NCBI RefSeq assembly: GCF_900129495.1
Contig: NZ_FQVX01000001.1
Coordinates: forward strand, 806,001 to 870,000
DNA from: Geodermatophilus nigrescens
Lineage (GTDB): Bacteria; Actinomycetota; Actinomycetes; Mycobacteriales; Geodermatophilaceae
DNA length: 64,000 nucleotides
Reading direction: 5' to 3'
Shown here piece after piece: positions 35,110 through 44,927 of the stretch; position 1 is the first letter of the stretch, and each line of letters starts with the position of its first letter. The notes beneath the pieces are model-generated. The model did no database searches and was not told where the DNA came from. It worked only from the letters and a program-made list of their open reading frames with translations. A program made the translations under genes and the position numbers.

Positions 35110-35825
35110 TGGTAGCGGTGGTGCTCGACGTGGCCGGCGCGGCGGTAGAGCTCCCGCGCGGGCGTGTTGGACGCCGACACCTGCAGGTACACCCAGTGCG
35201 CCCCCTGCGCGGCGCCCCAGCGGGACAGCGCGGCCATCACCGTGCCCGCCAGCCCGCGACGGCGGTGCTCCTCGGCCACGGTCAGCGCGCTCACGCCGAG
35301 CCAGTCGCCGGTGACCACCCCGCGGGCGACGGCGACCGGGGGCGCGCCCGGCTCCGGCCGGACGGCGGCGAAGACGGTGCGTCCGCCGCCGGTCAGCACC
35401 GCGCGGGCGCCGGCGGGGTCGGCGTCGGGCCGGTAGAGGGCCAGCCAGTCGTCGGCCGGCGCGGGTGCCAGTTCGACGTCGGCCCCACCGGCGGGCACCA
35501 GCGGGGCGGTGAGCACGAGCACGTCCTCCGAGCGCTCCCACCCGGCCGCCGCCAGCACCGCGCCGGCGGCCCGGGCTTGCACGCCGGGCAGCGCGGCACC
35601 CGGGCGCAGCCCGCGGGCCCGGTACCAGCGGACGACGGCGTCGGCGGCCTCCGGCAGCGGCAGTCCCGGGTCGCCGGTGACCAGCGCGGTGTTCGCCCGG
35701 CCGGTGAACCCGCCGCCGGCCCGCAGCAGCCACCCGCCCAGCGGCTCCTCCTCCGGGGCGGGCCAGCCGCGCGCGGCCACGCGCTCCAGGTCGGCGACCC
35801 CCAGCGGCGAGCGGCTCTGTCCCAT
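35082..35825 (-). CDS. GNAT-family acetyltransferase (Rv0428c/Cg3035-like)
   Basis: 247 residues. An N-terminal domain (AARGWPAPEEEPLGGWLLRA, GGFTGRANTALVTGDPG) precedes a GNAT domain with VSALTVAEEHRRRGLAGTVM (acetyl-CoA site) and VSASNTPARELYRRAGHVEH. This two-part layout is that of the Cg3035/Rv0428c proteins, one of which acts as N-acetylglutamate synthase in Corynebacterium; that function is possible here. ATG 35825 with CAGGAT ending 6 nt upstream. Confidence 0.82.
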   Translation of the reverse strand: MGQSRSPLGVADLERVAARGWPAPEEEPLGGWLLRAGGGFTGRANTALVTGDPGLPLPEAADAVVRWYRARGLRPGAALPGVQARAAGAVLAAAGWERSEDVLVLTAPLVPAGGADVELAPAPADDWLALYRPDADPAGARAVLTGGGRTVFAAVRPEPGAPPVAVARGVVTGDWLGVSALTVAEEHRRRGLAGTVMAALSRWGAAQGAHWVYLQVSASNTPARELYRRAGHVEHHRYHYRWAPEAP

Positions 35826-35986
35826 GCCCCGATCCTGCGGGGTGGGCGGCGGCCTCCTCCTCCCGGGGCGGGCGGGTGCACCCGTCGCGCCCGGCGCGGG
35901 GAGCCGGGGCCATACTGATCGGCAGATCCGCGCGCGCCCGGCCCCGAGCCGGGGCGCTGCCCGCACGTCCCCCGGGAGGACCCACC

Positions 35987-36313
35987 GTGACCTACGTGAT
36001 CACCCAGGCCTGCGTCGACGTCCTCGACAAGGCGTGCATCGACGAGTGTCCGGTGGACTGCATCTACGAGGGCGACCGGATGCTCTACATCCACCCCGAC
36101 GAGTGCGTCGACTGCGGCGCCTGCGAGCCGGTGTGCCCGGTGGAGGCCATCTACTACGAGGACGACGTCCCGGACAAGTGGAAGGACTTCTACAACGCCA
36201 ACGTGGAGTTCTTCTCCGACCTGGGCAGCCCCGGCGGCGCCGCCAAGACGGGCAAGGTCGGCCACGACCACCCGCTGGTGGCGGCCCTCCCGCCCCAGGG
36301 CGAGGGGCACTGA
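35987..36313 (+). CDS. fdxA: Seven-iron ferredoxin
   Basis: 108 residues: CVDVLDKACIDECPVDCIYE supplies the [3Fe-4S]/[4Fe-4S] ligands and CVDCGACEPVCPVEAIYYED the second cluster. Electron carrier, for example for cytochromes P450 and sulfite reductase. GTG 35987 with GGGAGGA upstream; CATACT at 35911-35916 is a likely -10, leaving a 60-70 nt leader. Its stop overlaps the dapC start. fdxA followed by dapC is conserved in actinobacteria. Confidence 0.95.
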   Translation: MTYVITQACVDVLDKACIDECPVDCIYEGDRMLYIHPDECVDCGACEPVCPVEAIYYEDDVPDKWKDFYNANVEFFSDLGSPGGAAKTGKVGHDHPLVAALPPQGEGH

Positions 36314-37428
36314 CCACGACGACGGGGACGGCGGCCGGCCACCGGCTGCCCGACTTCCCCTGGGACAGCCTCGAGGCCGCCCGGGCCCGCGCGGCGCAGC
36401 ACCCCGGCGGCATCGTCGACCTGTCCATCGGGACGCCGGTCGACGAGACGCCGGAGGTCCTGCGCGCCGCGCTGGCCGGGGCCGGCGACTCGCCCGGCTA
36501 CCCGATGGCGCTGGGCACCCGTGAGCTGCGCACCGCTGCGGCCGGGTGGCTGCGGCGCCGGCTGGGCGTGACGCTGGCCGACCCGCTGGGCGCCGACCCC
36601 TCGGTGGTCCCGACGATCGGCTCCAAGGAGCTGGTCGCGCTCATGCCCACGCTGCTGGGCCTGCGCGACGGCACCGTCGTCATCCCGGAGGTCGCCTACC
36701 CGACCTACGAGGTCGGCGCGGTGCTGTCCGGGCTCGCGGTCCGGCGGGCCGACGCCCCGCCGGCCGAGGCCGCCGGGATCGGGCTGGTCTGGCTGAACTC
36801 CCCGGGCAACCCGCACGGGCGGGTGCTCACCGACGACGAGCTGCGCGCCTGGGTCACCTGGGGCCGAGCGCACGGCGTACCCATCGTCGCCGACGAGTGC
36901 TACGCCACCCTCGGCTGGGAGGTGCAGCCCCGCTCGCTGCTGCACCCCGCCGTCGCCGGCGACGACCACACCGGCCTGCTGGCCGTGCACTCGCTGTCCA
37001 AGCAGTCGACGGCGGCCGGCTACCGCGCCGGGCTGCTCTCCGGCGACCCGGTGCTGGTCCGCCGGGTGTGGGAGGTGCGCCGCCACCTCGGCCTGCTCGT
37101 CCCCGGCCCGGTGCAGGCGGCGATGACCGCCGCCCTGGACGACGACGCGCACGTCGACGAGCAGCGCGAGCGCTACCGCCGCCGGCGCGAGCGGCTGGCC
37201 GCCGCGGTGCGGGCGGCGGGCCTGCGCATCGACCACTCCGAGGCCGGGCTCTACCTCTGGGCCACCCGCGACGAGGACTGCTGGACGACGGTCGAGTGGC
37301 TGGCGGGCCTGGGCATCGTGCCCGCGCCCGGCTCGTTCTACGGCCCCGCCGGCGCCCGGCACGTGCGCTTCGCGCTCACGGCCACCGACGAGCGGATCGA
37401 CGCCGCCGCGGAACGCCTCACCGCCTGA
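36310..37428 (+). CDS. dapC: Succinyldiaminopimelate transaminase
   Basis: 372 residues; a class I/II aminotransferase of the lysine/diaminopimelate pathway. RLPDFPWDSLEAARARAAQH and GIVDLSIGTPVDETP are the actinobacterial DapC N-terminus; VWLNSPGNPHGRV, IVADECYATLG and LHSLSKQS-like AVHSLSKQSTAAGYRAG hold the PLP-binding aspartate and lysine. There is no ATG, GTG or TTG between the fdxA stop and RLPDFPW. The proposed start is CTG 36310, forming CTGA with the fdxA stop, with GAGGGG 3 nt upstream. Confidence 0.9.
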   Translation: MTTTTGTAAGHRLPDFPWDSLEAARARAAQHPGGIVDLSIGTPVDETPEVLRAALAGAGDSPGYPMALGTRELRTAAAGWLRRRLGVTLADPLGADPSVVPTIGSKELVALMPTLLGLRDGTVVIPEVAYPTYEVGAVLSGLAVRRADAPPAEAAGIGLVWLNSPGNPHGRVLTDDELRAWVTWGRAHGVPIVADECYATLGWEVQPRSLLHPAVAGDDHTGLLAVHSLSKQSTAAGYRAGLLSGDPVLVRRVWEVRRHLGLLVPGPVQAAMTAALDDDAHVDEQRERYRRRRERLAAAVRAAGLRIDHSEAGLYLWATRDEDCWTTVEWLAGLGIVPAPGSFYGPAGARHVRFALTATDERIDAAAERLTA

Positions 37429-37562
37429 GCGGGCCGGCTGCCAGTCGCCTGCAAGCCGGCGGCACTGCGGCGGCAGTCCTCCGCCAGACACCCGCAAGTG
37501 CCGACCGACACGGTGGTCCCACTCGCCGGGCACCCCGCCCGGCCAGGCCGGGAGGCCCCGCC

Positions 37563-37727
37563 GTGTTCCTCGTCGTGTTCCTGCTCGTCCCCGTCGCCGC
37601 CCTCGTGGCGCTGCTCGCCCTCGAGGCGCGCCTGCACCGCGGCCGCAGCCTCGCCGGCGCCGCCGGCGTGTCCGCCGCCTTCGACCGCCCGGAGCTCCAC
37701 GGCAAGAGCCGCGGCCGGGTGACCTGA
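37563..37727 (+). CDS. Small single-pass membrane protein
   Basis: 54 residues: one helix (VFLVVFLLVPVAALVALLAL) and a basic cytosolic tail with SAAFDRPELHGKSRGR. GTG 37563 has GGGAGG upstream. Not recognised. It stands 134 nt after dapC and ends 4 nt before the convergent transglycosylase-like gene. The 134-nt gap holds nothing I recognise. Confidence 0.6.
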   Translation: MFLVVFLLVPVAALVALLALEARLHRGRSLAGAAGVSAAFDRPELHGKSRGRVT

Positions 37728-37731
37728 GCGC

Positions 37732-38424
37732 TCAGCCGCAGTTGCGCGTCCGGTCGTCCGTGCGCAGCGCGGCCGTGAGCGCGGCCGCCAGGGGCTCGTG
37801 CTGCTGGTACAACTCCGGGAAGCCCGAGCGCTGCACGAGCTGGGCCGCCTCCGTGAGCCGCATCGTGTCCCACCCCGGCACCCGCACCAGCCGGTCGTAG
37901 AACTGGCCGGCCGCGTAGACCGGGTCCTGCACCTGCGCGGGCGTGCCCCAGCCCTGTGACGGGCGCTGCTGGAACAGGCCGAGGGAGTCGCGGTCGCCGT
38001 AGTCGAGGTTGCGCAGCGTCGACTCCTGCATCGCCGTCGCCAGCGCGATGACGATCGCCCGCTCGGGCAGCCCGCGCTCCTTGCCCACCGCGGCGATCGT
38101 CTGGGCGTTGGTCCACTGCTCGCCGCTGAGGGTCACCGACGTCGAGGGCACCGTGCACAACGCCGTCGGCGTCACCTCCGCCGGCCGGTCGCCCTTCCAG
38201 ACGACCGACACGAGCACGACGACGCCGATCAGCAGCGCCGGCCACCAGTGCCGCCACACCCACGGGTTGCCGCCCTGCGGCGTCGCGGCGGGCGGCCGCG
38301 CCGCGGTCCGCTTGGCCGGCGGGCGCTTCGCCGGCGCCTTCCTCGCGGGCGCCTTCTTGGCGGGCGCCCTCCTCGCCGGAGGGCGCTCGGCCGCGAGGCG
38401 GGTGCCGGTCCGTGCGCTGGTCAT
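37732..38424 (-). CDS. Lysozyme-like (transglycosylase-fold) membrane-anchored protein
   Basis: 230 residues. Lys/Ala/Pro-rich cytosolic tail (APAKKAPARKAPAKRPPAKR), one membrane helix (WWPALLIGVVVLVSVVW) and an extracytoplasmic domain with IVIALATAMQESTLRNLDYG and DSLGLFQQRPSQGWGTPAQV. The glutamate of MQEST and the GLFQQRPSQGWGT loop are lysozyme-superfamily marks, so it probably cuts or binds peptidoglycan; related proteins are often mislabelled heavy-metal transporters. ATG 38424 is 8 nt after TAGAGT (38433-38438), so probably leaderless. Confidence 0.8.
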   Translation of the reverse strand: MTSARTGTRLAAERPPARRAPAKKAPARKAPAKRPPAKRTAARPPAATPQGGNPWVWRHWWPALLIGVVVLVSVVWKGDRPAEVTPTALCTVPSTSVTLSGEQWTNAQTIAAVGKERGLPERAIVIALATAMQESTLRNLDYGDRDSLGLFQQRPSQGWGTPAQVQDPVYAAGQFYDRLVRVPGWDTMRLTEAAQLVQRSGFPELYQQHEPLAAALTAALRTDDRTRNCG

Positions 38425-38579
38425 CGCCGTCGACTCTAGGTCGGCTCCGCGGCCGGGCCCCGGACCTCGCGGGGGCCCGTGGTGTGCCTGGTGCACCCGC
38501 GGTGTGGCCGCCGTCGCCAGCACGTGCCCGCCGTCGCTAGCGTGTGGCCGCCAGTCCGCCCTCCCCGAGGAGTACCGCC

Positions 38580-39686
38580 ATGGCCGACGTCCTGCTCCCC
38601 GGGGTGACCGCCACCCGGGTGCCCACCGCGCGCCTGACCCAGAACGTCCTGCACCCCGAGGGCACCGACCCCGCCGGCCCCGGCGAGGCGGTGCTGTTTG
38701 TGCACGGCAACGTGAGCTCGGCGCTGTTCTGGCAGCACGCGCTGCGCACCGTGCACGAGACCGGCCGGCACCGCGTGCTCGCCGTCGACCTGCGCGGCTA
38801 CGGCGACACCGACCCGCTGCCGGTGGACGCCCGCCGCGGCGTGCGGGACTGGGCCGACGACGTCGCCGCGCTGGTGGACGCCCTCGGCCTCGACCGCGTG
38901 CACCTGGTCGGCTGGAGCATGGGCGCCGGCGTCGTCCTGCAGTACCTGCTCGACGCGCCGGCGACGGTGGCGTCGGTGGCGCTGGTCGCGCCGGTGTCCC
39001 CGTACGGCTTCGGCGGCACCGCCGGGCCGGACGGGCGCCTGCTGGCCGCCGACGGCGCGGGCTCGGGCGGCGGCGCGGCCAACCCGGAGTTCGTGGCGGC
39101 GCTCGCCGCCGGCGACACCTCCGACGCCGCCCCGACCAGCCCCCGGTCGATCCTGCGCTCGTTCTACGTGGCCCCCGGCTCCCTGCCGATCGACCCGCAG
39201 CTCGAGGACGTGTTCGTCGCCGCGATGCTGTCCACCCGCACCGGTGAGGACAACTACCCGGGCGACGCCGTCGCGAGCGAGACGTGGCCGATGACGGCGC
39301 CCGGCCCGCGCGGGGTGCTCAACACGATGGCGCCGACGGTGTTCGACGTCTCGGGCATCGTCGACCTGCCGGTCAAGCCCCCGGTGCTGTGGCTGCGCGG
39401 CGACGCCGACGCGATCGTCTCCGACACCTCGGTGTTCGACCTGGCCTACCTCGGCCAGCTCGGCGCGGTGCCCGGCTGGCCCGGCGAGGAGGCCTGCCCG
39501 CCGCAGCCGATGGTCACCCAGACCCGTGTGGTGCTCGACCGGTACGCGGCCTCCGGCGGCGCCTACCGCGAGGTCGTGCTCCCCGGCGTGGGGCACTCGC
39601 CGCACGTGGAGCGGCCGCAGGAGTCGGTCGTGGCGCTGCTCGAGCACCTCGACGTCCCGGCCGCGGAGCCCGCGAACCTCACCTGA
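38580..39686 (+). CDS. Alpha/beta hydrolase
   Basis: 368 residues. Oxyanion-hole strand VLFVHGNVSSALFWQHAL, nucleophile elbow VGWSMGAGVVLQYLL (GxSxG), aspartate in VLWLRGDADAIVSD, histidine in PGVGHSPHVERP. Substrate unknown. ATG 38580 has GAGGAG upstream; a TAGCGT at 38535-38540 could be its -10. Confidence 0.88.
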   Translation: MADVLLPGVTATRVPTARLTQNVLHPEGTDPAGPGEAVLFVHGNVSSALFWQHALRTVHETGRHRVLAVDLRGYGDTDPLPVDARRGVRDWADDVAALVDALGLDRVHLVGWSMGAGVVLQYLLDAPATVASVALVAPVSPYGFGGTAGPDGRLLAADGAGSGGGAANPEFVAALAAGDTSDAAPTSPRSILRSFYVAPGSLPIDPQLEDVFVAAMLSTRTGEDNYPGDAVASETWPMTAPGPRGVLNTMAPTVFDVSGIVDLPVKPPVLWLRGDADAIVSDTSVFDLAYLGQLGAVPGWPGEEACPPQPMVTQTRVVLDRYAASGGAYREVVLPGVGHSPHVERPQESVVALLEHLDVPAAEPANLT

Positions 39687-39710
39687 CGCCGGAGAGGCAT
39701 GGGAAGCTCT

Positions 39711-39739
39711 CCGCACGTCCCGACTCCCAGGACGTGCGG
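39711..39739. terminator. Bidirectional hairpin between hydrolase and dapD
   Basis: CCGCACGTCC (39711-39720) and GGACGTGCGG (39730-39739) pair around a 9-nt loop; GAAGC/GCTTC outside lengthen the stem. Lies between two convergent genes. Confidence 0.75.
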
Positions 39740-39757
39740 AACGCTTCTAATGCCGCG

Positions 39758-40738
39758 TCAGTCGTTGGCGTGCAGCGCGGCGTTGAGGGCGCCCCAGTCG
39801 CCGGAGCGCGGCAGCGCCTCCAGCGCGCCGGTGACGCTGTTGCGGCGGAACAGCAGGCCGTCGCGGCCGGAGAGCTCGCGGGCCTTGACCACCGAGCCGT
39901 CGGGCAGCGTGACCCGGGACCCGGCGGTGACGTAGCAGCCGGCCTCGACGACGCAGCCGTCGCCCAGCGAGATGCCGATGCCGGCGTTGGCGCCGAGCAG
40001 GCACCCGCTGCCGATGGAGACGACCTCCCTGCCGCCCCCGGACAGCGTGCCCATGATCGACGCGCCGCCGCCGACGTCGCTGTCGGCGCCGACGACGACG
40101 CCCGCGCTGATCCGGCCCTCGACCATGGAGGGGCCGAGCGTGCCGGCGTTGTAGTTGACGAAGCCCTCGTGCATGACCGTCGTCCCCTCGGCCAGGTGCG
40201 CGCCCAGCCGCACCCGGTCGGCGTCGGCCACGCGCACGCCCGCGGGGAGCACGTAGTCGACCATCCGCGGGAACTTGTCCACCGACAGCACGGTCAGCGA
40301 GCCGTGCGCGGCGCGCAGGAGGGCGCGGCGCGCGGGGGTGAGCTCGGTGGCGAGCACCGGCCCGGCGCTGGTCCACGCGACGTTGGCCAGCAGGCCGAAG
40401 ACGCCGTCCAGGCTCACCTCGCGCGGGCGGACGAGGCGGTGCGAGAGCAGGTGCAGCCGCAGGTAGACGTCGTGGGTGTCGGCCGGCGGGGCGCCGAGGT
40501 CGGCGATCACGGTGCGGACGCCGATCACCTCGACGCCGCGCGCGTCGTCGCTGCGCACCAGGCCGGAGAACTCGGTGCCGAGCTCGGCCTCCAGCTCCAG
40601 GGCGCCGAGCTGCTGCGTGCCGGACTCCCCGCCGGCGTCGCCGAGGGCGGGCGCGGGGTACCAGGTGTCCAGGACGGTCCCGGAGGCGGAGACGGTCGCG
40701 AGACCGGCGGCGACGGCGGAGCGGCTGGGGGAGGTCAC
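39758..40738 (-). CDS. dapD: Tetrahydrodipicolinate N-succinyltransferase
   Basis: 326 residues. C-terminal left-handed beta-helix hexapeptide repeats: [60 protein letters not shown]. The N-terminal domain and length match the actinobacterial DapD class. Second step of the succinylase branch to meso-diaminopimelate; dapC and dapE are near. GTG 40738; divergent from dapE across 105 nt that hold repeat copy C. Confidence 0.94.
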   Translation of the reverse strand: MTSPSRSAVAAGLATVSASGTVLDTWYPAPALGDAGGESGTQQLGALELEAELGTEFSGLVRSDDARGVEVIGVRTVIADLGAPPADTHDVYLRLHLLSHRLVRPREVSLDGVFGLLANVAWTSAGPVLATELTPARRALLRAAHGSLTVLSVDKFPRMVDYVLPAGVRVADADRVRLGAHLAEGTTVMHEGFVNYNAGTLGPSMVEGRISAGVVVGADSDVGGGASIMGTLSGGGREVVSIGSGCLLGANAGIGISLGDGCVVEAGCYVTAGSRVTLPDGSVVKARELSGRDGLLFRRNSVTGALEALPRSGDWGALNAALHAND

Positions 40739-40767
40739 CCCCCCGACGCTACCCAGGCCCGGCTCCC

Positions 40768-40824
40768 GGCCTCGTCCCGAGGCTCGCCGCGAGCTCGCGA
40801 GCGGTGAGGAGGACGAGGTCCTTC
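40768..40824 (+). repeat. Palindromic repeat, copy C
   Basis: 57-bp copy from GGCCTCGTCC to GGACGAGGTCCTTC; outer stem CCTCGTCC with GGACGAGG, centre CGCCGCGAGCTCGCGAGCGG. Unlike A and B it lies in a divergent promoter region and ends 5 nt before the dapE -10. Confidence 0.75.
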
Positions 40825-40829
40825 CACCG

Positions 40830-40835
40830 TAGGCT
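40830..40835 (+). promoter_or_regulatory. -10 element of dapE
   Basis: TAGGCT ends 8 nt before the dapE GTG; no Shine-Dalgarno sequence is present. The -35 region coincides with the end of repeat copy C. Confidence 0.5.
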
Positions 40836-40843
40836 CGGGCACC

Positions 40844-41946
40844 GTGACCGGCGCGCCCGACCTCGACCTCTCCGCCGACGTCCTCGCGCTCACCCGGGCG
40901 CTGGTCGACACGCCGTCGGTGTCCGGCGACGAGCGCGCCCTCGCCGACGCCGTCGAGACGGCGCTGCGCGGCCTCGGCGGGCTGGAGGTCGAGCGGGTCG
41001 GCGACACCGTCCTCGCCCGCACGAACCTGGGCCGCGAGGGCCGCGTGGTGCTCGCCGGGCACCTGGACACCGTGCCGATCGCCGACAACGTGCCCAGCCG
41101 GCTCGAGGGCGACCGCCTGTACGGCTGTGGCACCAGCGACATGAAGTCCGGCGACGCGGTGATGCTGCGGCTGGCCGGCCGCTTCGGCGTCCCCGGGGCT
41201 GAGCCCGCGTACGACCTCACGTTCGTCTTCTACGACAACGAGGAGGTCGAGTCGGTCAAGAGCGGTCTCGGCCGGGTGGTGCGCGAGCGCCGGGGCTGGC
41301 TCTACGGCGACCTCGCCGTCCTGCTCGAGCCCACCGACGGTGAGATCGAGGCCGGTTGCCAGGGCACGTTGCGGGCGGTGATCGGGACGACGGGCCGGCG
41401 GGCGCACAGCGCGCGCAGCTGGCTCGGCGTCAACGCCATCCACGGGGTGGCGGGCGTCCTCGCCACGCTGGCGGCGTACCAGGCGCGCGAGGTCGACATC
41501 GACGGCTGCACCTACCGCGAGGGCCTCAACGCCGTGCGGATCGAGGGCGGGGTGGCCGGCAACGTCGTCCCCGACGAGTGCCGGGTGACGGTCAACTTCC
41601 GCTACGCCCCCGACCGCGACGAGGACGCCGCCGAGGCGCACGTGCGCGAGGTGTTCGCCGACGCGCTCGCCGCCGGCGCCACGCTGACCGTCGTCGACAA
41701 CGCCGGCGGGGCGCTGCCCGGCCTGACCGAGCCCGCCGCCGAGGCCTTCGTGGCCGCCGTCGGCCGCCCCGCGCGGGCCAAGCTCGGCTGGACCGACGTC
41801 GCCCGCTTCGCCGCCCTGGGCATCCCGGCGGTCAACTACGGCCCCGGCGACCCGCAGCTCGCACACACCCGCGAGGAGTCCGTCCTGGTCGAGCGGCTGC
41901 AGCCGGCCGAGGACGCCCTGACCGCCTACCTGTCCGGAGGACGCGC

Positions 41947-41950
<4 letters not shown>
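40844..41950 (+). CDS. dapE: Succinyl-diaminopimelate desuccinylase
   Basis: 368 residues, M20 metallopeptidase family. Zinc ligands and catalytic base: [46 protein letters not shown]-terminal [14 protein letters not shown]. Releases succinate to give LL-diaminopimelate. GTG 40844; ATGA overlap with the LOG gene. Confidence 0.95.
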
Positions 41951-42789
<839 letters not shown>

Positions 42790-42797
42790 GGGCGCCG

Positions 42798-43232
42798 GTG
42801 CTGTCCTTCCTCGTCGGGCTCGCCGCGGTCGCCGTCGTCGGGGCGCTGCTGTTCCTCGGCGGCTCGCTGCTGCTCGGGCGGGGCGAGACCCAGCCGCCGG
42901 CCGACCTGGACCGCTCGCCCGTCGAGCTGCCCGACGACCGGCCGGTGACGGGGGAGGACGTGCGCGGGCTGCAGGTGTCGGTGGCCGTGCGCGGCTACCG
43001 GATGACCGAGGTGGACTGGCTGCTCGAGCAGCTGGCCCAGGTGATCGAGGAGCGCGACGAGCAGATCGCCGCGCTGCGCGCCGAGCGGCCCGCCCGGGCG
43101 GCCGACGCCGACACCGACCCGGGGCTGACCCTGCCGGCCGGGACCGCGGGGGCATCCGCGGTGACCGCATCCGCGGGGGCCGCGGCGGCCGAAGAGGGAT
43201 CCGTGGACGAGGGAGCGCGCGACGGTGCCTGA
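42798..43232 (+). CDS. DivIVA-domain membrane protein
   Basis: 144 residues: an N-terminal membrane helix (SFLVGLAAVAVVGALLFLGG), then VSVAVRGYRMTEVDWLLEQL, the DivIVA-type G-Y-x-M-x-x-V-D motif, a coiled coil (QVIEERDEQIAALRAE) and an Ala-rich tail. Similar small proteins lie upstream of tag in mycobacteria (Rv1209). GTG 42798, 8 nt after the LOG stop. Confidence 0.8.
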   Translation: MLSFLVGLAAVAVVGALLFLGGSLLLGRGETQPPADLDRSPVELPDDRPVTGEDVRGLQVSVAVRGYRMTEVDWLLEQLAQVIEERDEQIAALRAERPARAADADTDPGLTLPAGTAGASAVTASAGAAAAEEGSVDEGARDGA

Positions 43233-43689
43233 GCTGGTGCTGCCGGTGTCGGTGGAGGCGCCGCAGGAGCGGGTGTGGGCGGCGCTCACCGACTGGCGGT
43301 CGCAGGGCCGCTGGATGCCGGCCACCGACGTCGAGGTGGTCACCCCCGCCGAGGAGGGCGTCGGCGTGCGGCTGGCGGCCCGCACCGGCGTCCCGCTGCC
43401 GTGGCGGCGCGGCCGGCACCTCGGCGTGCTCGACACGATGGTGGTCACCGAGTGGGAGCCGCCGCGCCGGGTGGTCGTGCAGCACACCGGCCGGATCGTG
43501 CGCGGCCCCGGGATCTTCGAGCTGACGCCCACCGCGGCCGGCACCGACCTGGTGTGGACCGAGCGGCTGCACCTGCCGTTCGGGATCGTCGGCCGGCTGG
43601 GCTGGCCGCTGGTGAAGCCGGCCGTCGTCCTCGGTTTCCGGATCTCGCTGCGCCGCTTCGCCCGGTTCGCCGCGACCTACGCCGGCTGA
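43225..43689 (+). CDS. SRPBCC-family protein
   Basis: 154 residues: PVSVEAPQERVWAALTDWRS, VVTEWEPPRRVVVQHTGRIV, IFELTPTAAGTDLVWTERLH form the START-like ligand-binding fold. Ligand unknown. GTG 43225 overlaps the DivIVA-domain gene by 8 nt; the end overlaps the convergent CtaG gene by 13 nt. Confidence 0.87.
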   Translation: MPELVLPVSVEAPQERVWAALTDWRSQGRWMPATDVEVVTPAEEGVGVRLAARTGVPLPWRRGRHLGVLDTMVVTEWEPPRRVVVQHTGRIVRGPGIFELTPTAAGTDLVWTERLHLPFGIVGRLGWPLVKPAVVLGFRISLRRFARFAATYAG

Positions 43690-44399
43690 GCGGCGGCGCG
43701 CACCGCCTCCCGGCTGGTGTACCAGCGCCGCCAGAGCACGGCGGCGGTCAGCAGGGTGAGCACCGTCCCGCCGTCGTACATCAGCCGCGCGCCCTCCTCG
43801 GCGCCGACGGTGCCGGCCGGCGGGTGCGCGTAGAGCACCTTCGCGAGGACGTCGTGCGCGGCGGCGCCGCCGGCCAGCGCCAGCGCCCGCACGCCCACGC
43901 CGCGCCGGTGCGGGGCGGGGTCGACGGCGAGCACCGACGCCGTCGCCAGGTAGCCGGCCACCAGCACGTGCGCGGACACCCCCGCCGACAGGACGGGGGA
44001 GTGGGCCAGCGCGCCGTGCAGCCCCGTGCCGTAGAGCAGCCACAGCCCGGCGGCGTTGAGCGGGACGGCGACCAGCGGGTCGGCGAGCCACCGCAGCGGG
44101 GCGGTGCGCAGCAGGCGGGCGAGCCGGCGCGCCTCGGCCGGCGGCAGCGCGCGCAGGGCCAGGGTCACCGGCGCCGCCAGCACCAGCAGCAGCGGCGCGG
44201 CCATGCCGAGCAGCAGGTGCCCGGCCATGTGCGCGCGCAGGTCGCCGTGCGCGCCCATCGGCCCGGCGACGGCGACCGCCGCGGCCGCGACGCCGGCCAG
44301 CCACGACGCCGTGCGGGCCAGCGGCCACGGGCTGCGGCAGCGCCACGTGGCGCCGACGTAGGCGCCGGCGGCGAGCAGCGCCAGCACCACCGCGGTCAC
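43677..44399 (-). CDS. CtaG-type cytochrome c oxidase assembly protein
   Basis: 240 residues, seven membrane helices. GDLRAHMAGHLLLGMAAPLL has the histidines of the Caa3_CtaG family; VLSAGVSAHVLVAGYLATAS and HDVLAKVLYAHPP follow. Thought to help copper insertion into haem-copper oxidases. GTGA overlap with the DUF2243 gene. Confidence 0.83.
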   Translation of the reverse strand: MTAVVLALLAAGAYVGATWRCRSPWPLARTASWLAGVAAAAVAVAGPMGAHGDLRAHMAGHLLLGMAAPLLLVLAAPVTLALRALPPAEARRLARLLRTAPLRWLADPLVAVPLNAAGLWLLYGTGLHGALAHSPVLSAGVSAHVLVAGYLATASVLAVDPAPHRRGVGVRALALAGGAAAHDVLAKVLYAHPPAGTVGAEEGARLMYDGGTVLTLLTAAVLWRRWYTSREAVRAAAQPA

Positions 44400-44857
44400 G
44401 CCGCGGGCACCCGCCGGGCGCGCAGCAGCAGCGCGACGCCGGCGACGAGCAGGAGGACGCCGGGCAGCACCCACGCGACGTCATAGCCGGTCAGGTCGAC
44501 GCCGTAGCGGACCTGGTGCAGCCGCAGCACCTTGTGGTGCACCAGGCCGTCCCAGGTCTGGAACGCCCCCGCGCCGGTGAGCAGCGCGCCCCACCACAGC
44601 GGGGGCAGGAACCGGCCGCGACGGCGGGCGTCGGCCATCAGCGCCATGCCGGCGACGGCGGCCGAGAAGGTGCCGGCGTGCAGCAGCCCGTCGGAGACCA
44701 GGCCCGCCGCGCCGCTGGCCCGGTCGTAGAAGTGGTGCCAGTGCAGGAGCTGGTGGAAGACGATCTCGTCGACCGCCCCCGCCACGCCCGCGCCGAGCAG
44801 CAGGCCGGAGACCAGCAGCCGGCGGCGGGCCGGCGGTCGGGTGGATGCGTCGGCCAC
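44396..44857 (-). CDS. DUF2243 membrane protein
   Basis: 153 residues, four membrane helices. VDEIVFHQLLHWHHFYDRAS and WDGLVHHKVLRLHQVRYGVD are the histidine-rich DUF2243 signatures, probably metal-binding. Commonly paired with a CtaG-type gene, as here. GTG 44857 has GGGAGG upstream. Divergent from the MerR regulator. Confidence 0.87.
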   Translation of the reverse strand: MADASTRPPARRRLLVSGLLLGAGVAGAVDEIVFHQLLHWHHFYDRASGAAGLVSDGLLHAGTFSAAVAGMALMADARRRGRFLPPLWWGALLTGAGAFQTWDGLVHHKVLRLHQVRYGVDLTGYDVAWVLPGVLLLVAGVALLLRARRVPAA

Positions 44858-44927
44858 GCGGGCCTCCCGTCGTCGCAGGTGCTCCGGCGCTGCCCGGCCG
44901 GGCCGGGGCGGAAACCGCGGGCCGGAC

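Noticed and set aside
37732-38424. Heavy-metal transporter label for this protein type
   Set aside because: One membrane helix and a lysozyme-like domain (AMQEST, GLFQQRPSQGWGT) do not fit a transporter.
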